Positions 31,499 through 42,574 of a stretch of DNA of 64,000 nucleotides are shown one piece after another. The notes below the pieces were generated by a model. It searched no databases and was not told the origin of the DNA. It worked only from the letters and a program-made list of their open reading frames with translations. The first letter of the stretch is position 1, and every line of letters begins with the position of its first letter. The stretch is from Phytophthora hibernalis. Taxonomy: Eukaryota; Oomycota; Peronosporomycetes; Peronosporales; Peronosporaceae. The translations under genes were made by a program, and so were the position numbers. The stretch spans positions 1 to 64,000 of the forward strand of contig JAAKBF010000356.1 of NCBI GenBank assembly GCA_012656075.1. Direction: 5' to 3'.

Positions 31499-33249
31499 CA
31501 GCAACGGACAGAATGCAACTGCCGCCAAGCTAACTGCCACCCCTCTGATTCGGAACATAGACACTGCGTATTGTCCCTAAATCCGCCAATCAGTTTTTGC
31601 TTTTACGTTTTTTTCTACCAATCATCACACAGGCTCTGAAATCAATTCAGTGGCTATCAGTCGGTAAAATGGAGGCAGCCAGCAGCATCGAAGAGCCCCC
31701 AGATGAAGCCAGCGCCTCGGTAGTGACCCTGCAGGCAATAAGTGCGCAGATTAGTACAGGCAAACAACATCGCAAGCACTACAGCATGAAGAAGAAGAGA
31801 GCGGTGCTTCGCGCGACGGAGGGCATGAGTGAGCGAGAGGCGACCAGGACGCAAGGAATCCTCCGATGGACGCTCAACGATTGGCGCAAGTCTGCCGACG
31901 ACATATTCGGCTACAATGGGAGCGAGAAAACGCTGTCCCGCACCCCTGGACGGCGTGAGCTTGTTCCCTTTGGAATCGAGTTGATAACATTCATGAAGAA
32001 CACCCGCCGTGACAGCGAGGTGCTCACAGCCAAAACCATGGCGAGCTTCGTACGCGACGTGTATCCAGATTGGCTTGAAAGCTACATTCAGGGAAGAAGG
32101 ACACAGCGACAGCGTACGAGTCGCTGCTTCGGCTACTTCGTCGCTTCGCTTATCGACATGGCTTCGTTCAGCGTACGCCCAGTGGACTCAAGGTAAATTG
32201 CTCTTCAATTGTAGGCTTTGACGCTGTAGTGTCGTATTGGGCATATAAATGTATTAATGGTGCTATTTAACTGTGACATTGCTCTTACACTGTACAGGAG
32301 AAGCTATCGGACCTTATTGTCGTTCGAGATGAGTTTGCTCAGTCATTTAAGAAGAGATACAGTGGATTCGACGCCAGTGAGGTGTACAATACCGACGAGA
32401 CAGGCATTTACTATGACACTCCACCGTCTACCATGCTATCAGAGAGAGGTAAGTCCGCATCTATTACAGCGGAGCTGAAGCATTCGGCGCGGCTGACCGC
32501 CGTCTGTACAATTTGTGCCGACGGTAGGAAGCTGCCTCTCCTCTTTATCGTTCGTGGCGAACCGGGAGGTACAATCGAGCAGAGCGAGCTCCAAACCTAT
32601 CCAAAAGGTATGTATTCATACATGGCTACATTTTCATGATTGATATTCTAACTGTGCTCTTAAATACTGTGATACAGGGCACGTCTATACAGTGCAAAAG
32701 AAGGCATGGATGGATTCGCGCGTGTGGTTGTTTACCTGCGCTCCTTACTGTACTGGCACATATCTGGCCCCTCGCTTCTGCTAGTTGACAACCTCGACTG
32801 TCATGTGTCTGAGGAGTCAGAGGACGTTCTAGCAGACGAGATGCTAACCATCCTCCAGCCACTACCCAAAAATTCGACCTCTGTATGCCAGCCTTTGGAT
32901 GTTGGCGTGATGGGGCCGTTGAAATCCAAGCTGAAGGCGCTTTGGATGCTAGAACGACCACCACCACTGCGAGATGGAGAGAAACGTGCAAAGAAGACCG
33001 CCAAGGACAAGCGCTTGGAGACGATCAAGCGAACGATCAAGGCGTGGGACGCAATTGAGCCGGAGACGATCATCAAGTCATTTAACACAGCTCTTCTTAC
33101 TAATTTTTTAGCAAAATACAGCTGCCTCCTTATTTTGCCTCAGTTTGTGTGTAAATTTTAGATAAACTCAAATCGTCAATGATATTTTTATCCAATGGCA
33201 TTGTACCTCTGTTCAAACAGAGCTGGCAGTTGCATTCTGTCCGTTGCTG
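31499..33249 (+). mobile_element. Pogo-type (Tc1/mariner superfamily) transposon, unit 2
   Basis: 1,751 bp with perfect 25-bp inverted repeats beginning CAGCAACGGACAGAATGC, flanked by TA (31,497-31,498 and 33,250-33,251). Unit 1 keeps the empty site at 22,189-22,190. One transposase gene lies inside on the plus strand. Confidence 0.95.
31669..33161 (+). pseudogene. Pogo transposase (DDE_1, DD36D), unit 2
   Basis: Start MEAASSIEEPPDEASAS. The N-terminal HTH region includes MKKKRAVLRATEGMSEREAT and a second block LLRLLRRFAYRHGFVQRTPS, reached after a one-base shift near 32,095. Intron 1 is 32,193-32,297 and intron 2 32,608-32,677 (both GT-AG). The catalytic triad reads NTDETGIYYD, LLVDNLDCH and STSVCQPLDVGVM, with 36 residues between the last two Asp, as in the pogo/Tigger group. 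A missing T in the TTT run near 32,730 shifts the frame before LLVDN. The same shift occurs in unit 3, so it predates the second duplication. The tail is Lys-rich (KRAKKTAKDKR). Confidence 0.82.
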
Positions 33250-33872
33250 TAGTGTATGAAGAGTACATTGACTCCCTTTCAACGCTTCAGGCCAAACATT
33301 CTGGAGAGCCGGCGGAGCCTAACGAAGTGTTTTAGAGAGAACATCTATCGGTAGCGATCCAGAGGGGGCTTATGTGTCCAAGGTCCTGAATACCGCCCGC
33401 GCTCGATTCGTCCGGTCAAAGACAAGATGGCGTCGTTGAAACAGTCGTTCAACCTGATTTCGGACCATAACAGTGGCAGACTGGTTGGGAGCACCGGTAA
33501 ACCAGCTTGGTTTGTGGAGCCAGAGGAGCGCTCGCAGGCTCTAAAGAAGTGGAAGCGCATGGCGGTGACTGAGGACTGCTACAAAGCCCTACAAGACGTT
33601 TTTGATGACGACCCGAGCGTGCACCCACTTCAAGAGGGCGTCTCACTTGGAGCCAGCCTACTCGAAGCGTCACTCGATACACCTGATCCCTCATCTAAAG
33701 GTAAAAACGATCCCGAGAAGCTGCTGATGCCATGGAAGAGGTCTTGGATAAGGCTGTAAAGAGCATGTGAATGATGGCGCGCGCGGATATGGAAGAATTT
33801 CTCAAGCATCAGCAAGATGAAAACGAAAAGACGCGTGCGCTTTTGCGCGAACTGTTCGGAAGCTCTGATTAG
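33250..33872 (+). pseudogene. 3' fragment of Harbinger Myb-like gene, unit 2
   Basis: Continues from the pogo right end with the RSIRPVKDKMASLKQ block to a stop at 33,872. One A is missing from the AAAAAA run (GGTAAAAACG) near 33,703, so the acidic tail is out of frame, unlike units 1 and 3. Confidence 0.72.
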
Positions 33873-33882
33873 AGTGAATGCA

Positions 33883-34926
33883 CTAGCCTGCTCTAACGGA
33901 TTCTCTGAATTGCATCCACTTTAAAAGCGCATCTCTTGTTTTGTTCTCTGCACAAATGGTATTGTGGTCGCTGCTGTCATTTGGTTGCTTCACGAAGTTC
34001 GCGAAGTAGAAAGCTCGTTGTCGTGCCTCGGCACGTTCATCCCACACTTCATCACCCTCATCAATATCGAAGTTGTGCAGAATACACACCGAACTAATGA
34101 TAGCTGGTACCGCCTCTATATTTGTCCGCGCCATTTCAATCGGCTTCCCCACCAATGGCCACCTCGCTTTAAGAATCCCAAACGCACACTCGATCGGGTA
34201 CCGCAAGCCAGCTAGAGCCTTATTAAGGCGACCCACTGCCACATCAGTCTCTGCCTCTGATATATCGAATGTAGTGACAACGTGTGTTGAGTTTGCGTAG
34301 GCTGAATCTGCGAGTAGGTAAAACGGTATCTTGTAGTGCTCGTTCAAACCAGTAAGCAGTTGTCCCGCTCCTTCCGTTCCTCCCAGCCTTGCAAACAGCT
34401 CACCGTGAACACGCCCAATAGTGCTGTTGTGGAATACTCTACTGTCTCCCACCGAGCCTGACCACCTCACATCAACATCAAGAAAGCGCCGTCCTCGATC
34501 AACGATGGCGCTGACGTTGAACGAGTAGAAGATCTTCCTGCTGAAGTACTTCTTGCTGTTGGGGATACTCGGTTGCACAATAGGAACATGACAGCCATCC
34601 AGTGCTCCCATAAAACCTGGGATCCCGTATCCATCCTTGAATTCCATGGAGTACTTCAGCATCTGCTCTCGAGTTGAAGGGAACTCCACGTAAGAGCCCA
34701 TATGCTTCACGATAGCACATGACACCTCACGAACAATCGCAGACCCCGTCGATCTCCCGATGCCAAACAGGGCACTCAGTAGGTGCAGCGAGCACCCATG
34801 TCCACAAAAGACGAGAAAAATGGCTAGTCGAACGGCTGCTGGAATTGGTTTGCCAAACGCAGTGTCTTGTTTCGTAATATAGGGCTCCAGAATGCCGAGA
34901 AGCTTCACGAAAGCTGGACGAGGCAT
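33883..34926 (-). CDS. Harbinger transposase, unit 2 (347 codons from an internal Met)
   Basis: Open from MPRPAFVKLLGILEPY to the stop, including all catalytic blocks listed for unit 3. The N-terminal extension of the unit 3 ORF is not opened by a Met here because the T-run near 35,108 is one base shorter. Which start is real is uncertain; WRNFVFSSF upstream is still in frame and typical of the family. Confidence 0.82.
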   Translation of the reverse strand: MPRPAFVKLLGILEPYITKQDTAFGKPIPAAVRLAIFLVFCGHGCSLHLLSALFGIGRSTGSAIVREVSCAIVKHMGSYVEFPSTREQMLKYSMEFKDGYGIPGFMGALDGCHVPIVQPSIPNSKKYFSRKIFYSFNVSAIVDRGRRFLDVDVRWSGSVGDSRVFHNSTIGRVHGELFARLGGTEGAGQLLTGLNEHYKIPFYLLADSAYANSTHVVTTFDISEAETDVAVGRLNKALAGLRYPIECAFGILKARWPLVGKPIEMARTNIEAVPAIISSVCILHNFDIDEGDEVWDERAEARQRAFYFANFVKQPNDSSDHNTICAENKTRDALLKWMQFRESVRAG

Positions 34927-35192
34927 TCGGAAGTGACTGCGAAACGCAGATGGACTTACAAACGACGAGAAGACGAAATTTCGCCACTGCAGACTCCTGT
35001 GAGCCGCGTGTTTGCTTTTGGTGTTTCTCTCACGAGTGAATCTGTTTTGAGAGGTTTCGCATGCCGGAGAACCCCCCGGGACAAGGCTGGTGGTATTTAT
35101 GCTCTTTTATGTCTGCTTTCCGGAATACTGTATGGCGGAAGTGGCACCCCAGCACCAGCATACTATGCCGGTACCGTGTAGCTTGAACCCCC

Positions 35193-35545
35193 AATGAGTA
35201 TTAAGTAAGTTTAGTACTGTACTTGCGCCAAACTTGAAGCTTGTGAGGATCAGGAAACGACAACGAGGTCAAATCTCTGATCGTCTCCGTGGAATACCGG
35301 TAATGGTTTTGAATCCGGTTTGGTTGCAAAGTAAAATGTCAGTCTTCGACCAAACAAAAGTGCAAACCACCCAACCTCTTTGCTTTGGTGTGATCAAATA
35401 AGATCACATAATATCCATACAGGCTGTCAAACCTTCTTATTTGGTCGATGAATATCACAGACGCCGACGCACCTGCCCCCGTCGAGGCAGTACTCCGGCT
35501 CGAGGCTTCAAGGACATTCACTCTCCCATCTGCTAGAAGAGCAGC
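35193..35545. other. Upstream region of RWP-RK gene, unit 2
   Basis: Copy of 24,132-24,483; nothing further recognised. Confidence 0.5.
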
Positions 35546-36407
35546 ATGAGTTCTCCGCGTCTAGAGGCTTCACCTCCACCTGCTGCTGCTCGTTCAGCAT
35601 CGATTGCCCGTGACTTCAGCAGCGACAGTGACCAAGATGCAGCAGTTCTCAGCGACGACGAACAAGAAGAAGAAGAAGACATGGCACCAAGCGACTCGGA
35701 AGACGAAGGACCCGCACCCTCGAGGCGCCGACCACGGATTCACTTCAACGTGCAGCAGCTGCAGACCGTCTACCACCTACCGCTCAAGACGGTGAGCACT
35801 TCGGTCCGACCAGCCGCCACCCGACTTGTAGTTCAGTATCTAGGCTGCATGTTCTTAGAGTCTCCACTTTGTATCGCTGTTACTTGGAGACAGTGAGTGA
35901 CGGACACGACGTTGAGGTATGTTTCTGACTCAGGCGGCCGAACGACTCGGAGTGTGTGAGGCAGCACTCAAGCGAATCTGCCGACGCAACCGCATCCACA
36001 AGTGGCCATACAGGCAGCTGACGTCTGTGCGTCGACGCATCGCCGACCTCAAGGAGCGACGTGCGGCGTCACTGCTGGAAGTACGCGAATTTGAGAGTTC
36101 GGATGTGAACGACCCACTGAGGTCCTTCACGACGGAAGCATTTGATGCCAGTCTACGGCGATTGAAGGAGGAGCAGGACCAGATCATATTGTCCGCGCAC
36201 CAGTCGCGTCGACCGAGAATGTCGACTCCACCACGTGTGGCATCGTCGCTTCAACTCCAACCCCCGCAGCAGCAGGAGACGTTGTCAGTTCACGGGTTCC
36301 GAAGCAAGATTGCAGACCTACCGCCGCTGGATCTGCGTCGAGTCGACCGCGACTTCCCGTTACTTTTTCTCGCCAACGTGTGCGAGTCCGTCCGAGCCTA
36401 TCACTAG
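35546..36407 (+). CDS. RWP-RK domain regulator, unit 2 (intact, two exons)
   Basis: Exon 1 35,546-35,791, intron 35,792-35,933, exon 2 35,934-36,407. Predicted protein identical in layout to unit 3, about 239 residues. No lesion seen. Confidence 0.8.
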
Positions 36408-36800
36408 TATTGGGCAGTTCGGTTCATCCTGCCAAACAGTACTGAAAGTACTGTGTGTCCTTTGCTGTGTTCGTGAGGCATCCTGTTCAACACGAGACTC
36501 CAACACAATAATAGCAATACTACGCACTACCACCTTCCCAAGTAGTACATGTACTAAAGAAGGACGTAGTAATACAAAACTTACTATTTCGGCGAGTGTG
36601 AGTAGGACTGCTATTGTAGCGCCGAGCAGCATCAAAGTGGAACAATTTTCTTCCGGTTTCATTATTCTAGGCGCGCCAAGAGGACACGCTTCACTTACAA
36701 GAAAGAGCGACTGAGCTGCTCCAGCTACCAGCTAACAGGTCCTCCATGTGTACAGCCAAGCAGCATGTGGATGGTCGGCTCTGGTTGGAACCCAACCTCC
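36408..36800. other. Convergent spacer between RWP-RK and RIC1, unit 2
   Basis: Copy of the unit 1 spacer. The ACAGTACT hairpin is at 36,436-36,454. Confidence 0.5.
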
Positions 36801-39800
36801 TCACTGCTCCATCACGTGCTTGATGCGCGCGATCCACTCGTCGTAGTGCGCTTCTGTCACAGCTTGCAGCAGGATCCTAGGTCGCAAATGATGACATCAG
36901 TTAGTTTTTGCATATCCTCCCTGCAGAAGCAATGCGAGAGTGAACCTTACCTGAGCTGTCTCCGCTTATTGCCCTGGATGAAGATCTGGTACAGTCGGTC
37001 TAAAATCGTAGCGCTGTCCTCGTCCGGTTGGCATTCCTCTGGAGACTTGTGTGGGAGCTTCGCCTGCAGATCCTCGACACACCAGACCACGCGCTCGTAC
37101 TCACCGCGCACTAGATTATCCCACACCAACGAGGCTAACTGCTCGTCAATGGAGTGTTTAGTGTCCTCGGACGGGGTTGGGCGAGAGTACGAAGAATCGT
37201 CAAACGGCGAGTGCTCCCAATCACGGGCAACACGCACCACGTGCTGCGCGAGCACCCACTCCTCCTGGTCAACGCACTGCTTCAGCAGTTCTGCTGCACT
37301 CTCCACACGCAGAGGCAAGGATGATCCCGACGCTGTAGAGCATTCCTCAAGGATAAGCAAAAAGTTGGCAGCCGTTCGTAGCTCTGATCGTTGTTGGCAA
37401 ATCGCGAGTAGATCCATCGGGTCTCCCGCCGCAGGGAACAACATCTTCAGCCGTGAAGGCTCGCTCTTACGCGCAACATGCGCAACGATTTCACAGTACT
37501 CAGCGATATCACTCTCTGGCTGCTGTTCTCCATCCCCAGGACGTAGGAGCTGAATAGAGGTGTGTAGTTTCTCTTCTGGACACCGCTTAGCGTAGCAGGC
37601 TTCAAGCATCGAGTGCAGGAAAAGCTCTTGCGTTGGTGTCGACAGGCCAAATTGCTTCCGAACGCCATCCAGCACAAGACGCGCCCACGACAGTTGCTCA
37701 TTTTGTACGAGGAAGCACAATAGCGTGTGGAAAATGGCTGCACACGCGTAAACACATCGTAGCACGGCAGGAGCACGCCTGACGGAACGTACACATCCTG
37801 TGACACACCCACAAGCAGGCCAAAAGCTTGCTCGGCACCCAGCACTTTAACGTCAAAGTCAAAACGCAACATGCCGTCCTTCGCGGAAGGATCATCCACC
37901 GAAGTCACACAACCACGCAAGTTGGAATACCCGTCTTTGAGAGGCATTCTTCCAGTCCCAACACCAACTCCAGTACCACTAGACAGGAAGCCATCCAGAT
38001 CGATTCCGTATTCGCTAATGACTTGCTCATACATTTCAGCAGTTGGAGGCGCTGTACCAAATTCAATCTCGTATGTTTTGGCACGCAGTGGGTCATGACA
38101 AGCCAAGAAGGTCTCCAAACGACGGATATCCTGCTCGAATGCTTTAGTGTGGGTCATGTGGACTCCGTCCAGCAACGGCAGCCACACCTTCATGCCATCG
38201 GGGCCGTACAACCCGTAAATGAGCCTGCACGGTGCAGGCCACGACGCACAAGCCTCCGGAGTCACGAACAGTCTAGCCATCGTACTCACATTTGAGCACA
38301 ATAATCGCTGCGAGCGGTTCTCTGGGTCCCAAACAATAACGTCACCTGCGCTGTCAAGGAACGCGAATCGCGGCAGCACTGATTCAGGAGTATACTGGTC
38401 GGGTACTTCGCCACCTACGAGCATATTGACAAAATTTGAGAGCCAGCCTTCGCCATCCTGCTCATGTTCGCGCTCCACCTTATACTTCCGTTGCTGCTGC
38501 TCTCTTAGTTTTTCGTCTTGGATGTGCAAAAACGTGGCAGCACAGCGAAATCTAAGATAGAGCTTCGCCTGCAAGTACCAACAGGCTGTGACTCAACCAC
38601 CCGAGATGGCAAATTAACTTGTCGCTTGAGCTGAATCTCCATTCTGAGATCGTTTTGTTTGACGGTACCTCCATGTTTCAGATCAAAGCACCACAGCTCA
38701 CTCCTGGAGACACAGAACAAATTCTTCTGTGCATTGTCGTTATCCATGATAAAAAAGCAGTCGTCAGCATCATCACCAATCGAGCGCCCACCCAGCGTCG
38801 ATGCTTTCCGACTACGCGCAGCATTTTCACCTTCACGTGCGAAAACAAGCTTCTCCAAAATGGATTCTTCATCCAAATGATTCCTTGGGTACGCCTGTAA
38901 ATGCAGTGACTGGTGCTTTTCACTGAATCGCGTGAAATTCACCACGACTATATCCTCGCCGACCCATAGCAACAAGTAGACGAACATATCCTGCTCATCG
39001 TTCACGTTTCCAAACATTCGCCACTTTCCTGTCACGACATTCAACAAGCAAAAACCTCTTTGCCCAGCGACCGCCATATGATTCCCGCTGGTGCTTAAAG
39101 CCACGAGACGGAGTGGGCAGCATTTTTCGAACTCAGTAGGCACACTCCAGTTAACACATGAAGTGATTGCGCATGGATCATCAAGCGATGGCGCCGCCAC
39201 CAAGCGAACACTCTTGCTCTCAAGCAAAGCTAGCCGAGACGATTTTCCTCCAGATAGCGGCACAGTCTTTGCAAAGTCAAACTCAGCGAAGGCCATTGGC
39301 GGTCCTTGTCGCATTTTTACAAGTTCACGATGAGCATGCAGTTCTCGGAGCTTCTTCTGCTTGGCAACGTAGAGCTTCTGTGCTAGTACTGCGTTCCCGT
39401 ACTCGGTAAACACATTCAGAAAGTGGTTCGGATTCCACACCGGAAACAGAGCAAACAACAACTTTACGTATTTGTGTTTGGCAACACGAGACGAGGTGCC
39501 CTGGATAGCTTCCCAGCCATCAAACTTCGCACGCCGCTCGAACTCCATAAGAGGAGGACGCTCTTTTAGATCACAGTCTCCATACAACGCTTGCATTCGC
39601 AGCGCGTATTCCCGGATACAAAGGTTTTCATCGTCCAGCATGTGAATGCCATGGGCATCCATAAACTCGGACGAGGACAGCGCCTCAACCACGAGTGGAA
39701 ACACCTGCTCCCACTGTAGTCGCATAAATGAAAGCACAATTTCTTGGTTGTCCGGCAACTCTTTGATTTCACTCACAATCTGCTCAAACGGAAAGTTGAC

Positions 39801-40537
39801 AACCTTCAAGTTGTCGTTAATCCCCACAAGCAAGTCACCACCCTGAATCTGTCCGCAAGCCTCCGCAGGACCGACGCCGCCATCACGCGCTCGTTTCGTG
39901 AAACTTTATCGCTCCGAACCCATGCACCACAGCGACCGGGCGCACCACACAGCGACAAACACAGTCCGTCTTCTCCTTTCAGCACCTTCGCCTCCACCGT
40001 CTCAAACAAATTTGCCACGTCAGTGAGCTCCACGCCTGCCTCCTCCTCGACCTCTCGCAAAATGTCATCTTCTGGCAGCTGGACTAGCTGAGTGGACTGC
40101 TCTCCACGAGGCACAACAACCAGAGAATTGCTCTCCTTCGTCCACACCAAAGCTAGCACACCGAACGCGCACACTTCCTTGAGGTTGTGCTCGTCAATCT
40201 TCTCTGGCCGCTCCTGTTTATGCTGCGGCAAGCTCGACATGAGGCGGCAGCCATCGGTGGAGAACAGCGAAAACCCTCGCAGCTCGTAGCCCACCGCAAC
40301 ACTTCGACCGTCGTGAGACCACGCCAAAGCTGTGACAGAGCCGACGTCATCTGGCGAGTATCCCCAGGCCACGAGACTCAGCTCCCGAATCGGCTCAAGT
40401 GTCAAAGCCGACGGCACCGCAGCTGTAGGGTCCGACTTACCACTTTGTTCCACTTTTTGGGGTGACAACCGGAACAGCGACACCCCTCCATCCGACCAGC
40501 CGAGGGCCAATCTCGGCCCGCTCGCATCCGGTATCAT
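36801..40537 (-). pseudogene. RIC1: RIC1, unit 2: 5'-truncated copy with a junction-derived ATG
   Basis: Junction and new ATG are identical to unit 1 (ORF begins MIPDASG at 40,537). Introns are 36,877-36,950 and 38,569-38,618. Private one-base losses occur near 39,904 (CTTTA against CTTTTA) and 37,734 (ATGGC against ATGGGC). The first splits the PDZ-like region, the second the RIC1 domain. Confidence 0.82.
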
Positions 40538-40663
40538 GCTAATCCATGTTGGATCAACGGATCAACGTGTATTACATGTATTTTAGTGGTTACTCCGAAC
40601 CCCTGGTCAGGGAATGTGAGCAAGGTTTTTTAAGCTCATTCCCTGTAGCTGCGAACTGTCTAC

Positions 40664-41368
40664 TCACCACGGGTACGCATTCTTGAGGTTGTCCAGAAAT
40701 GTGTCTTCTTTGAACGGCACAGTAGCCCTACCAAAGTCGTTGAGGTTCAGTGCAGTACGCGCCGCAGGCGACATATCCTCCCACATCACCAAGTCTTGGA
40801 AGTCACCGGACTCCGTTGTTACGTTTACGTAGTGGCTGAGCGTCTTTGCCTTGTACTGAATCTTGACGCTGGTATTATCCCAAACCATGTCCGCATCAGG
40901 AGGGGTAATCGTGAAATACTTGCTGTCCGAAGTCGATGCCGACACAGACGAGAGTACAGCTTTCGTAGAAGTGGTTCTTTCGGCCCACACGATAACGTGC
41001 TCCCAGCTGTGGCGGTGGCCGAAAGTACCTACGCGGTCTCTTGGGAAGTACCAAGAGTACAGGATGGCATACGAATCCTCGTAGGCTGTGGCGCGACCGT
41101 AAATTTGAGACCCAAGGGAAGACCCCTCACAGCTTTTGAAGCTGAAGACACCAATACCAGCGTTTGTGTTTCCTTCGGAGTCGACGGCGGGGTATGGATG
41201 GCAGCCACTCACAACTTTGAGTTGGGGCTTGAACGTCAAGGCGAGCGAATATCCGGCGGTTGAGGCCTTCGTCTCCGTGAACGGCACCACACTGTCATAA
41301 TCCAGCTCACCCGCTCGGGCGAAGGCAAGCAAACCCGAGGCAACAATTATGAGGCGCAGAAAATTCAT
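40664..41368 (-). CDS. NLP: NLP / NPP1-family secreted necrosis-inducing-like protein, unit 3 (intact, 234 aa)
   Basis: NLPs are secreted by oomycetes, fungi and bacteria; many bind plant sphingolipids and damage dicot membranes. I start at the Met of MNFLRLIIVASGLLAFARA (41,368), a clear signal peptide; an upstream Met (41,461) would bury it. The mature part has Cys56 and Cys80 (type 1 pattern), YSWYFPRDR and the heptapeptide at 117-123, which reads GHRHSWE rather than GHRHDWE. The Asp replaced by Ser121 is a metal ligand in characterised NLPs, so toxicity is doubtful; many oomycete NLPs are non-cytotoxic. Length is normal (230-250). Only this copy is unbroken. A stem-loop follows the stop. 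It faces the same way as RIC1. Confidence 0.93.
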   Translation of the reverse strand: MNFLRLIIVASGLLAFARAGELDYDSVVPFTETKASTAGYSLALTFKPQLKVVSGCHPYPAVDSEGNTNAGIGVFSFKSCEGSSLGSQIYGRATAYEDSYAILYSWYFPRDRVGTFGHRHSWEHVIVWAERTTSTKAVLSSVSASTSDSKYFTITPPDADMVWDNTSVKIQYKAKTLSHYVNVTTESGDFQDLVMWEDMSPAARTALNLNDFGRATVPFKEDTFLDNLKNAYPW

Positions 41369-42250
41369 TGTCGTCTTCTGCTGGAGGTCGATTGGAAAAT
41401 GAAGGACTTGAGTGAGGTACAGACAACCTGGTCCAGATGCTGGCGAAGCACTCTGAAACACAGCTTAAGATACAACGGCGACTTGATTATTTTCGTTCAA
41501 TCAGCCGCGATTTGGCCTCGGTCATAGTGATCCTTTACTGGTCAGTGGTCACTGGTGACCAGGGTCGGAAAATACAATGTTGTATTTTACGGACGATGGT
41601 TTGGCTGCATAATAGTAAGTGCAATACGACACGGCATAATACTAGTTATTTTGCAATAAAAATAATATATTGTGCCAGCTTTGTTCTCACTCATTCGGCT
41701 CATTCGACACGAACGTATCGGCACTACACATATCGCCGTTGGCACGAAGGAAGGCGCCGTCCAAACGACCTCGCTGAGGGGACAGAATCAGCTTGGTCTA
41801 CAAGAACAAACGTTGCCCACCGATGGAATCTTTGTCAGTAGCAGGTTCCTACTCTGTGTTGGGCTTTTGACTTAGTCTTACTTCTACAAGTACTATCTAA
41901 CTTTTGGTAATGAATTGGGTATTATTACCCAATTTTTGACTTGATTTTATAGAAGAAGGGGCAATAATAAATATTGAGCCCACTATTATACTTATTTATT
42001 GCCCAAAAGTTATTTAATTCCGATCCCTGCTGGTGACTGCCATCGAGCTTTGATTACCACCTCTGCAAGTCCATTGCGAATGCGTAAAACGTGTTGCTCG
42101 CCAGTCTTGTCTGGATATAATGCAACCATCCACTGAGCATCGATCGACCCGATGCCTGTGCTTCCGTGCTTCCGAGCTTCCGTGGTCGATCCTCGCAAAC
42201 TGTCTTGCAAGAGCCTCGTGAACAGCAATGGTTTCACCGAGCCCCAATGA
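41369..42250. other. NLP upstream region, unit 3
   Basis: Copy of 20,984-21,866, with one A fewer in the AAAAGTTATT run near 42,005. Same hairpins, no additional gene. Confidence 0.5.
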
Positions 42251-42436
42251 GGGGGTTCAAGCCAGACGGCACCGGTATAACCTATTCCGGAAAAATTGTC
42301 TGGTATACCGGGTACGAGTTCAAGCTAAAATAATATTCGGCATAGACTTGATTTTTGTAAAGAATTCCACCTCACGTGTGAACCAGTGGTTCCAACTTTT
42401 ATTAAAGTGCGCTTTTCGGAATTCTGACGGGCGGGA

Positions 42437-42574
42437 ATGCGGGCGTCTGGTGCTAAGAGCACTCGAGGCAAGGCGTGGACAGCAGACGAAGTGCTACTCC
42501 TGATATCGGCATGGAAACGTGCGTCTATCACGACGCTACCACTCGGACACACAACTGATCAGTTTACTGCAGTA
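42437..42574 (+). pseudogene. 5' fragment of Harbinger Myb-like gene, unit 3
   Basis: As in unit 2, interrupted after the TA at 42,573-42,574. The frame happens to stay open into pogo, giving a 278-codon fused ORF (42,437-43,273) that joins the Myb-like start to the pogo transposase N terminus. Confidence 0.72.

Larger units (their letters stand above)
31183..35192. mobile_element. PIF/Harbinger-like transposon, unit 2, carrying a nested pogo element
   Basis: Same G-run inverted repeats as unit 1 and the same AATGA(G) flank. The pogo insertion at 31,499-33,249 splits the Myb-like gene, so this copy can supply transposase but not its partner. Confidence 0.82.
29463..40527 (+). repeat. Tandem duplication unit 2 (11.1 kb)
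   Basis: Same layout as unit 1 but with the pogo element inside Harbinger. A private 8-bp deletion near 31,234 removes TATACCGG between short repeats. It shares with unit 3 the pogo insertion, the Ser codon in YFSRKIF and ATAATATTCGG (ATGATATTCGG in unit 1). Confidence 0.92.

Noticed and set aside
40664..41461. Upstream Met start for NLP (265 codons)
   Set aside because: It would place 31 residues in front of a textbook signal peptide, so the internal Met at 41,368 is preferred.
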